This document shows, piece by piece, positions 52,747 to 60,682 of a stretch of 64,000 nucleotides of DNA. A program made the position numbers and the translations under genes. Numbering within the stretch: position 1 is the stretch's first letter; each line of letters opens with the position of its first letter. The notes beneath the pieces are model-generated. The model searched no databases. It was not told the origin of the DNA and was given only the letters and a program-made list of their open reading frames with translations. The stretch comes from Armatimonadota bacterium (GTDB taxonomy: Bacteria; Armatimonadota; HRBIN16), in contig BPGU01000005.1 of NCBI GenBank assembly GCA_026003195.1, positions 1-64,000 of the forward strand, in the 5' to 3' direction.

Positions 52747-53271
52747 TTAGTCGAGGTCCACGCCCTCTGCGGGTCGTGCGGTCGGAGTGGACCGGCTGTT
52801 CAGGTATCCGATGATCAGAGTGGATACCTGCGGATCCACCGTGCTACCACGCTGGCGGAACCATGTGGGCGCACGGCGCTCGTCGCCGGGGCTGTAAAAG
52901 AAGGTGGCACCGATCTCCGCCTGGATACGGTTCTCACCGTCCCGCACGGCACGTACCAGCACCGCAACGGGCGAGGGCTCCACATCGCCCTGCTCGTGGA
53001 ACCGACTGAGCGGTAGTCTCGTGCCCCACGCCAGCGCACACTGACGAGCAGGTGCGCTCCACGCGCCGGTGGTGATCTCCTCAGGCAACGCAGCCGCCCA
53101 GGTGAGCCCGTTCTCCTGCTTGGCGCCTGCAATCGCGGAGAGCGGCACGATCTGCCAGTCGTAGATGGGATCCTCCTGCGGCGTCACGAACTGCGAGACC
53201 ACGCTCACCAGCAACTCCGCGAGCTTCTGCGAACCGCCCGCACGCTCCAGTGCCTTCTTGAGATGATCCAT
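52747..53271 (-). CDS. Hypothetical protein, 174 aa
   Basis: From ATG 53271, 6 bases after AAGGAGG. The ATG at 53277 abuts that site and is rejected. The protein starts with a helix (MDHLKKALERAGGSQKLAEL) and continues as a mixed domain with WAAALPEEITTGAWSAPA and a polar Pro/Thr-rich C-terminus. Ends 6 bases after the plus-strand small gene. Confidence 0.6.
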   Translation of the reverse strand: MDHLKKALERAGGSQKLAELLVSVVSQFVTPQEDPIYDWQIVPLSAIAGAKQENGLTWAAALPEEITTGAWSAPARQCALAWGTRLPLSRFHEQGDVEPSPVAVLVRAVRDGENRIQAEIGATFFYSPGDERRAPTWFRQRGSTVDPQVSTLIIGYLNSRSTPTARPAEGVDLD

Positions 53272-53303
53272 TCTCATCCTCCTTGCTCGATGAACGGATT
53301 TGC

Positions 53304-53429
53304 CTATGAGGCCTTCTTGTCCAGAGTTAAGACGATAGAAGCCAGCACCGCCCCAGCCATAAACGCTATGACGAGCGCCAGCGCCACCGCAAAGAACGCG
53401 GTGTTCATTATGTTCAGTATCAGGTTCAT
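53304..53429 (-). CDS. Small single-pass membrane protein, 41 aa
   Basis: ATG 53429 overlaps the upstream stop (ATGA). MNLILNIMNTAFFAVALALV...GAVLASIVLT is one long hydrophobic stretch with Lys residues at the end. It would otherwise be an empty 150-base gap. Phage genomes carry many such small membrane proteins. Function unknown. Confidence 0.6.
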   Translation of the reverse strand: MNLILNIMNTAFFAVALALVIAFMAGAVLASIVLTLDKKAS

Positions 53430-54436
53430 GGGATATCACCTCTCAACCAGTCTGGTATGCGATCGTATGAGAACACCTTCCTGCCGATCTGTGACCGGGC
53501 AACCATCCAGGCATCAAAGATACGCTTATGCCCGATCTTGATGTCCGACCGATAGGTGGTCATGTGCACGGCAGGACCGTGACGGCATACATCCAGTCCC
53601 GCATTGTCTATATCGGGCATACTGCGCAACAGCGATACCAGCAACTCACGCTCGTCGTCCTGCATGAATGTCAACAGGAGCATAGTTATCATTGAGCCGA
53701 ACCGGTTCCTTACCGAACTGTGTATCCGTCTGGCGTTCATGTCAGCCATCGGGGCGAACAGACAGACGATGAACAACGATTCCTCCGGACTCAATGGAGT
53801 GATACCATTGATAGCCACCAGTACCGGTATGGTATCTATCAACTCGTAACTGCGCATGAACTTCGCCGTGCGGGAAAGATAGATACGATCGTCTACGGTG
53901 AACGCGATATACCTGTGCTCGCCGAACTTGCGACGCAGGAACATATCATCGGTGATATGTTTGCCCCACATGTAGTCCAGCACGGTGGACGGCGGTATCG
54001 TCGTCTGCTTGAGTATCTTATACGCCTGGTTACCTTCGGCAATGAACTCCGGACCGCTGTTCTGATCGGCAAATCCATGTGCTGCCAGATGGTAGAACTT
54101 GCATTCCGGTAGCTGGAAACTCAACCAGTCCGCAACGAACTCGCGTGGCTCGCGTTTGGGCGCGGGGTTCATGTAAAGGAACGCAGGTAAGTAGTACGCC
54201 ATATGCATGGAGAACAACACGCCACGCTGCCTGTAGGGCTTCAGGTCCACCGTTCTGTCGAACTGGAACAGTTCGCCTTCCGGTAGCAACTCCACAGGAT
54301 GCACGCTGGTCAGACAGTAGCCTTTGCGGGATAGCCAGTAGTCTTTGAGAACGTCCGTCCTGTAACCGTACTCCATGCCACGGTTACTCGTGAACGGTCT
54401 GTACAGGTCAATCAGTGTTGCGAAGTCCTGATACAT
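53426..54436 (-). CDS. Hypothetical protein, 336 aa
   Basis: Not recognised. Mixed alpha/beta with aromatic blocks (FQLPECKFYHLAAHGFADQN), a long helical part (MITMLLLTFMQDDERELLVS) and a basic end. A GTAAGGAGG lies immediately before ATG 54436. It opens the block of small related genes (54408-57493) and overlaps the first of them by 29 bases. Confidence 0.65.
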   Translation of the reverse strand: MYQDFATLIDLYRPFTSNRGMEYGYRTDVLKDYWLSRKGYCLTSVHPVELLPEGELFQFDRTVDLKPYRQRGVLFSMHMAYYLPAFLYMNPAPKREPREFVADWLSFQLPECKFYHLAAHGFADQNSGPEFIAEGNQAYKILKQTTIPPSTVLDYMWGKHITDDMFLRRKFGEHRYIAFTVDDRIYLSRTAKFMRSYELIDTIPVLVAINGITPLSPEESLFIVCLFAPMADMNARRIHSSVRNRFGSMITMLLLTFMQDDERELLVSLLRSMPDIDNAGLDVCRHGPAVHMTTYRSDIKIGHKRIFDAWMVARSQIGRKVFSYDRIPDWLRGDIP

Positions 54437-54902
54437 CCTCCTTACCTCGCGTCATCTGTATTATCAACCAGAGCTCCCACGGGCGCAGGTGCTGGAATGT
54501 CTCCTCATATATCGTCAAGCTGCTGTAACGTTTCAGGAGCCACTTCTCAAACCTGTGGAACCACATCAGTAACGCATACATCTGCTTCGGTGTGAGTAAC
54601 GGCAACTCTATCGGCTCATCGGTGAGTCGGATATAGTAACGGGTGGTGTTCTTGATGGTGATCATGATCTCGTGAGGGTTGATGCCCTTGCGAATGTACC
54701 ATCTGTCGGGGTTCATATCGTTTATCAACCTGATACGGAATCCGTCGTATCCGGCGTCCACTATCCGGTCCGGTACCGACAGACGCGGGCGTTCATACAT
54801 CCGGATAACCTTGTACAGCGCGGTGACACGCGCCCTCCGATACCTCAGCACGGTCAGGAAATGGTCATAAGTCAGGTTCTCACAGGTTGGCGAGCACTTC
54901 AT
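54408..54902 (-). CDS. Family B paralogue, 164 aa
   Basis: Shares the family layout: N-terminal helix ending in RPRLSVPDRI, a beta middle (DGFRIRLINDMNP, ITIKNTTRYYIRL) and a C-terminal helix pair (YALLMWFHRFEKWLLKRYS). GGAGGCGGAACGTT precedes ATG 54902 inside the previous gene (23-base overlap). The least conserved member. Function unknown. Confidence 0.65.
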   Translation of the reverse strand: MKCSPTCENLTYDHFLTVLRYRRARVTALYKVIRMYERPRLSVPDRIVDAGYDGFRIRLINDMNPDRWYIRKGINPHEIMITIKNTTRYYIRLTDEPIELPLLTPKQMYALLMWFHRFEKWLLKRYSSLTIYEETFQHLRPWELWLIIQMTRGKEDVSGLRNTD

Positions 54903-55314
54903 AACGTTCCGCCTCCTTCAGCTGCCGACATATCAAACTCCTCAGCTTCGTGCAGGATCTGGGGATCCTGGACCGGATACTCCGTATCTTCTGCATGGAG
55001 CGGATACGCGCATGTAACCAGCGGTTGAAACTGCGCAGGAACGCGGTGAGCGCCCGGAGCTCCTGCTCGGATAGATGCGGGTCACGTGTATGGAAAGGCA
55101 ACTTGCGACCGTTCACATACACGCCAACAGGCACAACGCTCTCCAGCGTCATCCGGGAACGGTTCTGCGCGTTGCAGGCGATGTGCAATGCGAGACTGAT
55201 AGCACTGTCCAGATCAGTGAACCTTCTGGGTATATCGGGGAACCGCTCCTGTACCTCCATGCAGAGCTTGCGTAACTCCATCACCAGCTCGTCCGCACGC
55301 TGTAACTCCCTCAT
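54880..55314 (-). CDS. Family B paralogue, 144 aa
   Basis: From ATG 55314, 8 bases after GGGAGGTGCACTG. Family motifs: ERFPDIPRRFTDLDS at the start of the middle domain, and LRALTAFLRSFNRWLHARIRSMQKI at the C-terminal helices. It ends in a basic region (RSIRSRIPRSCTKLRSLICR) not seen in the others. The structured element at 55335 is 20 bases upstream. Confidence 0.68.
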   Translation of the reverse strand: MRELQRADELVMELRKLCMEVQERFPDIPRRFTDLDSAISLALHIACNAQNRSRMTLESVVPVGVYVNGRKLPFHTRDPHLSEQELRALTAFLRSFNRWLHARIRSMQKIRSIRSRIPRSCTKLRSLICRQLKEAERYEVLANL

Positions 55315-55334
55315 CAGTGCACCTCCCGTAGAAC

Positions 55335-55390
55335 GAGCCGGTGTCCGTGATCCGTACCGGCGAACCGACACAGGGATCCGACACCGGCTC
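55335..55390 (-). promoter_or_regulatory. Structured RNA element between family B genes
   Basis: On the minus strand GAGCCGGUGUC pairs with GACACCGGCUC (11 bp); next GAUCC pairs with GGAUC; next GUGUCGG pairs with CCGGUAC around a UUCG tetraloop. About 23 pairs in one long hairpin. It lies 7 bases before the ribosome site of the 144-aa gene and has no T-run. A processing site, attenuator or regulatory RNA is likely. Confidence 0.6.
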
Positions 55391-55406
55391 ATGGACGCCA
55401 GCAGGT

Positions 55407-55931
55407 TCAACCTGAACCTGCCGACTGATCAAACCGCTGCCAGCGCCGAGGCCTTCTCAACCGGCGCGTGGCGATGTGACGACTCACTCCTTCATACCTG
55501 TCCTCTAACCAGCATAACAGAGAGTGCAAAAGATACAACATGGACTGTAACTCCGGATAGTGGTCCTGCCAGCTCTGTTCGAACAGCCACCTGTTCCATT
55601 CCACATATCGGACCACTCGTAACAGGTAGAACCGCATGTGGTCGCGGTAGTAGGATACCGATAGAAGTCCGGGTGTGGTGTTTAACTCCAGCACCACACC
55701 CGCCGATTTGAAGCGAACCGAGCGATACCGCGCGGGGATGCGCGGAAACGGTAGACCATGACTATCACAGAGCCGGCGGAGCTTCAGGTAGGTGCTGCCG
55801 ACCTGGTTGAACATCTGCTCGTACATATCGACGGCGCACAGTTGATGCGATGCAGTGTCTATGGACAGTGCATCGTCAGAGCAACCTGTGCGGCGTACCT
55901 CATCCGGTGCCTGATTGCTCAATGGCTGCAC
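55407..55931 (-). CDS. Family B paralogue, 174 aa
   Basis: GTG 55931 follows GGAGG by 10 bases. The first 35 residues are probably an extension. The family part has LPFPRIPARYRSVRFKSAGVVLELN and LLHSLLCWLEDRYEGVSRH. The ATG at 55826 has no ribosome site and is not preferred. The basic tail (RRLRRPRRWQR) could contact nucleic acid or membrane. Confidence 0.65.
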   Translation of the reverse strand: MQPLSNQAPDEVRRTGCSDDALSIDTASHQLCAVDMYEQMFNQVGSTYLKLRRLCDSHGLPFPRIPARYRSVRFKSAGVVLELNTTPGLLSVSYYRDHMRFYLLRVVRYVEWNRWLFEQSWQDHYPELQSMLYLLHSLLCWLEDRYEGVSRHIATRRLRRPRRWQRFDQSAGSG

Positions 55932-56409
55932 GGACGGCTATCCTCCTTACCTGCGTGTAAATCTTGCCCGATTGCACCTGCTCCTGCAGATGCTGCAGAT
56001 GCCTCTCCAGACCGGCAATGCGATGCTTCAACCAGTCGTCCACCTGATGCAGGTAACGGATGAACTTGATCGCATCCCTCGGTCTGGCAGATAGACGTCT
56101 GGTTAACTCGTCCAGACCGTCCTTGCCCAGTATGGAGTATTCCGATACCTCACTGATCCTCCTGGTATCGCCTGGACAACCGGTGGTAGAGTAAATCTGT
56201 AGCTTATATTCCTCGAACGTGACCACCAGATAGGAACAGGCATCACCAACGCTCCTGCCGTTCCGGAACTTCGTGCGGAACTCCTTTAATCGGTTCGGTA
56301 TCTGAGGCATCGGTATGTCCCACTTGCGCCAGTAGTCGGACAACTGCACCAGATTCCGGTGGATGCTCGAGCAGTAATAATCCAGAGCCGCTCTTAACTC
56401 GTCGCTCAT
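55900..56409 (-). CDS. Family B paralogue, 169 aa
   Basis: WDIPMPQIPNRLKEFRTKF, then YLVVTFEEYKLQIYST, and the C-terminal FIRYLHQVDDWLKHRIAGLERHLQ, the clearest form of the family signature. AAGGAGGATAATGCT precedes ATG 56409. Closest to the 180-aa product at 56951. Confidence 0.7.
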   Translation of the reverse strand: MSDELRAALDYYCSSIHRNLVQLSDYWRKWDIPMPQIPNRLKEFRTKFRNGRSVGDACSYLVVTFEEYKLQIYSTTGCPGDTRRISEVSEYSILGKDGLDELTRRLSARPRDAIKFIRYLHQVDDWLKHRIAGLERHLQHLQEQVQSGKIYTQVRRIAVRAAIEQSGTG

Positions 56410-56432
56410 AGCATTATCCTCCTTGTGACGCA

Positions 56433-56492
56433 GTAGTCGTCGGGTCTGAGCCAGTAACAAGGAGCTACCGACTCCCGACGACCGACGACTAC
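56433..56492 (-). promoter_or_regulatory. Structured RNA element between family B genes
   Basis: On the minus strand GUAGUCGUCGG pairs with CCGACGACUAC (11 bp). Inside, GAGUCGGUA pairs with UACUGGCUC (9 bp, two G-U) around a 9-base loop. A second copy of GUCGUCGG inside could pair instead, giving an alternative fold. It sits before the 169-aa gene and covers the last 4 bases of the 153-aa gene. Not a usual terminator. Confidence 0.55.
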
Positions 56493-56950
56493 CGCACCAG
56501 ATCATCGCTCTCTATGCGATGATCTGAACCGGACTCCTCATGCTGCCGGAGATGGTCGTCCAGTCGCTGCAGGTGTTCTATCAATCGGCGTGCCGCACGA
56601 GGACGACGGTCCAGCATCTGCATGAGGAATTCCAAATCCCTGCTATCATGGCGTCTGGGCTCGCCGTTCACCACGCCCACCTTGAGTATACTCAACCGGT
56701 TGGAGAGCAGTACATCGTGTGGAATATCACTGGTGGTATACCATATCGTCAACCGGATGCCGTTACAGTCCACACCCAGCATGATGGGCAGTCTGTCATA
56801 AAAGCTCCGGTAACGGTTCAACCTCACAACGAACCGATTGAGATCGCCCATTATCACCAGCTGTGTGTGCGGGCTATGGATACGGCATAACCGGTTATGG
56901 ATACTGTCCAGTAACCGCTCCAGCTCGGGCTTGACTACAGGTTCCAGCAT
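56489..56950 (-). CDS. Family B paralogue, 153 aa
   Basis: DRLPIMLGVDCNGIRLTIWYTTSD in the middle domain and RPRAARRLIEHLQRLDDHLRQ in the C-terminal pair, the latter matching RPRLARKVLSYLEQLSDWLRR next door. It starts with ATG directly after the upstream TAG. The C-terminus is shorter than in other members. Confidence 0.68.
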   Translation of the reverse strand: MLEPVVKPELERLLDSIHNRLCRIHSPHTQLVIMGDLNRFVVRLNRYRSFYDRLPIMLGVDCNGIRLTIWYTTSDIPHDVLLSNRLSILKVGVVNGEPRRHDSRDLEFLMQMLDRRPRAARRLIEHLQRLDDHLRQHEESGSDHRIESDDLVR

Positions 56951-57493
56951 CTAACTGCACCCCAGTTCTATCAGCACATGCTTCCTGTACAGACGTGTAT
57001 ACCACCGACTGCCCGTCACCTGCTGCCATACGTGTTCATGATGACGTTCCAGACCGGCAACACGACGACGGAGCCAGTCGCTCAGTTGCTCAAGGTAAGA
57101 GAGCACCTTCCTGGCCAGTCGCGGTCTGTTGTTGAGGTATCGCTGGATTTGCTGAAGTCCCCGCTCGTTACATCGTTTGTCCAGCCTCATCTCTGAACCG
57201 GCTGACCATCCGATGAGGATGTCCGGATTACGACCATCGGACAGTCTATCAGGCTCGGGCTCATCGGTAGTGACGAGATACATGTGCACAGAGAGTAGAC
57301 CGGTGCCTATCAGCAGATAGGTGTGCAGGCAGGAACATCCGTCTGGAGTGAGATCCACCATCAGGGATCTCAGTCGCTGAGGCACCTCCGGGACGGGATA
57401 GTTGTAGTCCATCCGGAAACGGTTGATAGTAACCAGAAGCTGCTGGATCTCCTTCAGATATGCCTCAAAGACCGCACCTGGCGTATTGCACAT
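56951..57493 (-). CDS. Family B paralogue, 180 aa
   Basis: YNYPVPEVPQRLRSLMVDLTP, a beta middle (CLHTYLLIGTGLLSVHMYLV) and RPRLARKVLSYLEQLSDWLRRRVAGLERH. ATG 57493 follows AGGTGATCACG; the GTG at 57502 belongs to that site. The array ends here, 12 bases from the second VWA gene. Confidence 0.7.
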   Translation of the reverse strand: MCNTPGAVFEAYLKEIQQLLVTINRFRMDYNYPVPEVPQRLRSLMVDLTPDGCSCLHTYLLIGTGLLSVHMYLVTTDEPEPDRLSDGRNPDILIGWSAGSEMRLDKRCNERGLQQIQRYLNNRPRLARKVLSYLEQLSDWLRRRVAGLERHHEHVWQQVTGSRWYTRLYRKHVLIELGCS

Positions 57494-57505
57494 CGTGATC
57501 ACCTC

Positions 57506-58888
57506 TCAAATGGGCGACTCCTGTTGCTCACGGCGCTCTATCCGCAGTGTGCGGATATGGGAAGGTACATCATGGTCCGTGGTGAGCACTCCTATCATCT
57601 GCACCTGGTCGTGACGGTCCGGCCAGTCTGTGTAACCGTCGGTGATAATCACCAGCACCAGAGGTCGCTTGCGATACTGATGCAACAGCTGCTCCGTCGC
57701 GTTGCGCATGCTGGTACCACCACCACCGAGCAACTCTATCCGATGCACCTGCTCCGGGTTGAATATGGAACGCGCCGTCTTGATCTCGGTATCGGCAGTA
57801 TATACCATCAACTCGCCGACGGTACGAGATATCGCCCTTATCTCCGATAGCGCTATGCCCAGCTCCTCATCGCTCATGGAGCCGGAGGTATCCACAAGCA
57901 CCGCAACGTTTGGCATCGGTGCCTGTAACCTCGGCAGTATCACTCCGTCCATCAGCGCCTGACGCCTGCTCGGTCTGCGCCATGTATAGTCTACCATACC
58001 GGAACACTGCGCGACGGAATCGCCGAGCATCCTGCGCAGTACGTTCGCCCAGTTCACCTGAGGCTCCAGCACGCTGTCCGCCCAGCGCTGCATCCATTCC
58101 GGCGCATCACCGCAAGACTTGATGTCACGAGCGACCTGCTTGATAATAGACCTCTGCACCGACTCCGGTAGACCTTCACCGTCCACCTCGTAGGATTCGC
58201 GCCTGCCATGAGCGCAGGAGCCATGATTCGGCACCAGCAGACCGCCGAATCCGTCCGGTATATCCCCGACTTGCGAGCCCTGACCGCCAGATTGGCCCTG
58301 TCCGGACTGGTTTTGCCCTGACTGGTTCTGCCCGGATTGCTGCCCAGGCTGATTCTGCCCGGATTGCTGCCCTGACTGGTTCTGCCCGGACTGATTGCCG
58401 GATCCGCTTCCACGTTGCTGCTGACGGCTCTCTTGCCGGTCATCACTGCTCGGTAAGGCGATACTTACCGTCACGGTGACGGCGTTCTGCATGATATGCT
58501 CGCAGTAGAACTCGGCGGACTTACCGTCCGGTAGACCGAACAGTTCCGGGTATATCAATCCCTTCGGTAGCTCCAGACCGATACTGCGGGCGGATGAATT
58601 GATAGCGCAGTCGCCACCGTAGTTGGCAATTCGCGGTGGATAGGCGACCAGCCGCTCGTGGTGCTCCCCAAGCAGATGCCACGATTCATGGAACAAAGCG
58701 GCCATGATCTGCTCAGGCGTGAACTCCGATATCTGCTCAGGATCGTAATAGAGGTTCCACCTGCTATCCACAGCCATGGCGCCGTCCGGTAACGACCTCT
58801 CTATCACGCGCATACTGTACACCGCACTGCGGAGGTATGGGAACCTGCGTGCCAGCAGGTATCGCGCACCCCTGATTCTCTGGTCCAT
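57506..58888 (-). CDS. Metallopeptidase-like plus VWA domain protein (DUF2201 type), 460 aa
   Basis: H67-E-S-W-H71 in LFHESWHLLGEHH at the N-terminus. A low-complexity Gln/Ser/Gly/Asn linker (154-206, QSGQNQ repeats) separates it from the VWA domain with D333-T-S-G-S337 and a VIITDGYTDWPD strand. ATG 58888 lies 8 bases after GGAGG. It differs from the first copy by the linker and by a Trp in HExxH. Paired with the ATPase at 58913 by a 24-base gap. Confidence 0.82.
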   Translation of the reverse strand: MDQRIRGARYLLARRFPYLRSAVYSMRVIERSLPDGAMAVDSRWNLYYDPEQISEFTPEQIMAALFHESWHLLGEHHERLVAYPPRIANYGGDCAINSSARSIGLELPKGLIYPELFGLPDGKSAEFYCEHIMQNAVTVTVSIALPSSDDRQESRQQQRGSGSGNQSGQNQSGQQSGQNQPGQQSGQNQSGQNQSGQGQSGGQGSQVGDIPDGFGGLLVPNHGSCAHGRRESYEVDGEGLPESVQRSIIKQVARDIKSCGDAPEWMQRWADSVLEPQVNWANVLRRMLGDSVAQCSGMVDYTWRRPSRRQALMDGVILPRLQAPMPNVAVLVDTSGSMSDEELGIALSEIRAISRTVGELMVYTADTEIKTARSIFNPEQVHRIELLGGGGTSMRNATEQLLHQYRKRPLVLVIITDGYTDWPDRHDQVQMIGVLTTDHDVPSHIRTLRIERREQQESPI

Positions 58889-58912
58889 CTGCAATCCCTC
58901 CTGTAACGTCCG

Positions 58913-60088
58913 TTACCGTCTCCCTCCTGCGATGACGCCTACTCTGCGGAATAGCTCGCCTATCTTGTCTACCAGAGTGTCCGGGAAGTTGATGTTCGGA
59001 TCCACCTTATATAACCTGTTCATCATGTTGCCGAGATGGGAAGCACCTAACGCCGCTATATCCTCCGCCACATCGGCAACACGGTCCAGATACTCCACCG
59101 CAGCGCGCCATCGGTCCGGAGTCATTTGCGATTGCACAGCCGCACAGAGCGCATTCACCACCGCGAACTGCTGGTCCGGTCTATCCGGAACGGGCGCCTT
59201 GTGCGGGTTGCGCAATATATCCTCAGGATCCACCAGGTCCATGCTTCTTGCCCAGTTGATAAACTCCAGACCGGCACCCTCGCCAACGCAGGAGACCACA
59301 TCGTCCGCCCAGCTGTTGGCGCCGCCCTGGATATCCAGCGATATCAATCGGGAGGCGAAGTCCCAGCTTCTCGGACTGGGCCATGCGAGCCTCTCCTCCT
59401 CGTTGGACCTCGGAACCTGTAACAGCAGGTCCGGTCTGCGATGTATGAACGCCGCCACCATGGACCGGGCAATCAGCCACTGCGACTCGTCTATATCGCC
59501 TGGACTGGGAGGATCGCCCCAATAGGTGGTGAAGTTATCCGCCCAGCTCCTGGCGTCCAGCCTGTACTCTATATGAGCCATTCTGTTCGCCAGCGGCAGA
59601 CTGAGCGTCCAGCCGTCGGCGGCTTGACCGACCGGATTGGCTGCCGAGATGATATAGATGCTGTCGGGCAACTTCTCCTCGCCGACCACGCGCTCCAGCA
59701 CCACCCTCAACAGCGCGGACTGCACCGCTCTCGGCGCGTTGGTGAGCTCGTCAAAGAACAGGATGCCGGTGATCCTGCCTCTTGAACTGTTCTCCAGTCT
59801 GGAGACCTTCTCCTTCACCGTGTCTATGAGCTCCTGCTCCTCAGGCGAGCGCTTGAGTCGGTCCACCCACGGCGGCGTCTCTATCTTGAACTGACCTTCA
59901 ACCACAGCGGGCCAGCCGCCGAAGTCCATCGGCTCATGAATGGCAGCGATGAGCGTCTCTACAGGCACGCCCATCTCCTTGCCCAGAGCAAGGATGGTGG
60001 AGGTCTTGCCCACACCGGGCGGACCCATCAGCAATACCGGCACATCGGCACGGATGTAACGCATCAGAGTCTGCTTCATCTGGTTCAT
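58913..60088 (-). CDS. MoxR-type AAA+ ATPase, 391 aa
   Basis: Walker A GPPGVGKT (22-29), Walker B ILFFDELTNAP, sensor 1 YIISAANPVGQA, then LANRMAHIEYRLD. Larger than the first copy by a ~60-residue helical extension at the C-terminus. ATG 60088 overlaps the upstream stop. The classical FDELTN and ANP motifs are in the MoxR form. Probably the motor of the second VWA pair. Confidence 0.85.
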   Translation of the reverse strand: MNQMKQTLMRYIRADVPVLLMGPPGVGKTSTILALGKEMGVPVETLIAAIHEPMDFGGWPAVVEGQFKIETPPWVDRLKRSPEEQELIDTVKEKVSRLENSSRGRITGILFFDELTNAPRAVQSALLRVVLERVVGEEKLPDSIYIISAANPVGQAADGWTLSLPLANRMAHIEYRLDARSWADNFTTYWGDPPSPGDIDESQWLIARSMVAAFIHRRPDLLLQVPRSNEEERLAWPSPRSWDFASRLISLDIQGGANSWADDVVSCVGEGAGLEFINWARSMDLVDPEDILRNPHKAPVPDRPDQQFAVVNALCAAVQSQMTPDRWRAAVEYLDRVADVAEDIAALGASHLGNMMNRLYKVDPNINFPDTLVDKIGELFRRVGVIAGGRR

Positions 60089-60654
60089 CGTGACACCTCC
60101 TTGAGGAACTGTTCTGCATCACAATCTATCCGGCAGGGTACACCGAACAGCTTCAGCATCCATTCGGACATGCACATCGTCTGACGTATACCGGCAGGCG
60201 CTATCCATACCATCGTCTCCTCCTTGAAGTCGACATGGTCCAGGATATACGCATGCCCGAGCAGACGATGCGGACGCTTCTCCACTTCAGTATACCTGGT
60301 GCCGATACGGTATACCCTTGCATGAACGGACTGGAACCTGTCACCGGGGAGTTTGCAACGCTCCCGAACAGCACCGTCCAGCAAGGCGAACATGGGAGTC
60401 TTGAGAAGCTCCTCATGCAATCCGTCCAGAACACTCTGCCAGTGATAGAACAGCGATTGTAGAGCTTCCAGACGCTCCGCAAAGGTCTGTACAGGAAGCT
60501 CCGTCAGCGGGAGCTCATACTCCTTATATATTCTGGCTCCCTCATGGATATACATAACGTGCAGGTTGACCTTTAGTGCCGGCACAGGCTGATGAAGCAA
60601 AAGGTTCAGCCTGCTGGGCAGCACATCGGTCATGGCCGGTAAGTAGACAGCCAT
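60085..60654 (-). CDS. Hypothetical protein, 189 aa
   Basis: Not recognised. Beta-rich N-terminus (ALKVNLHVMYIHEGARIY), helical middle (EALQSLFYHWQSVLDGLHEE), cysteines near the C-terminus (TMCMSEW, VPCRIDC). AAGGAGGGAACACC precedes ATG 60654 and its stop overlaps the MoxR start, suggesting a subunit or substrate of that system. Confidence 0.65.
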   Translation of the reverse strand: MAVYLPAMTDVLPSRLNLLLHQPVPALKVNLHVMYIHEGARIYKEYELPLTELPVQTFAERLEALQSLFYHWQSVLDGLHEELLKTPMFALLDGAVRERCKLPGDRFQSVHARVYRIGTRYTEVEKRPHRLLGHAYILDHVDFKEETMVWIAPAGIRQTMCMSEWMLKLFGVPCRIDCDAEQFLKEVSR

Positions 60655-60682
60655 GGTGTTCCCTCCTTGTGGAATATGATGC

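Noticed and set aside
58250-58430. Short tandem repeats in the second VWA gene
   Set aside because: They encode a Gln/Ser/Gly/Asn linker inside one continuous frame, so they are low-complexity coding sequence.
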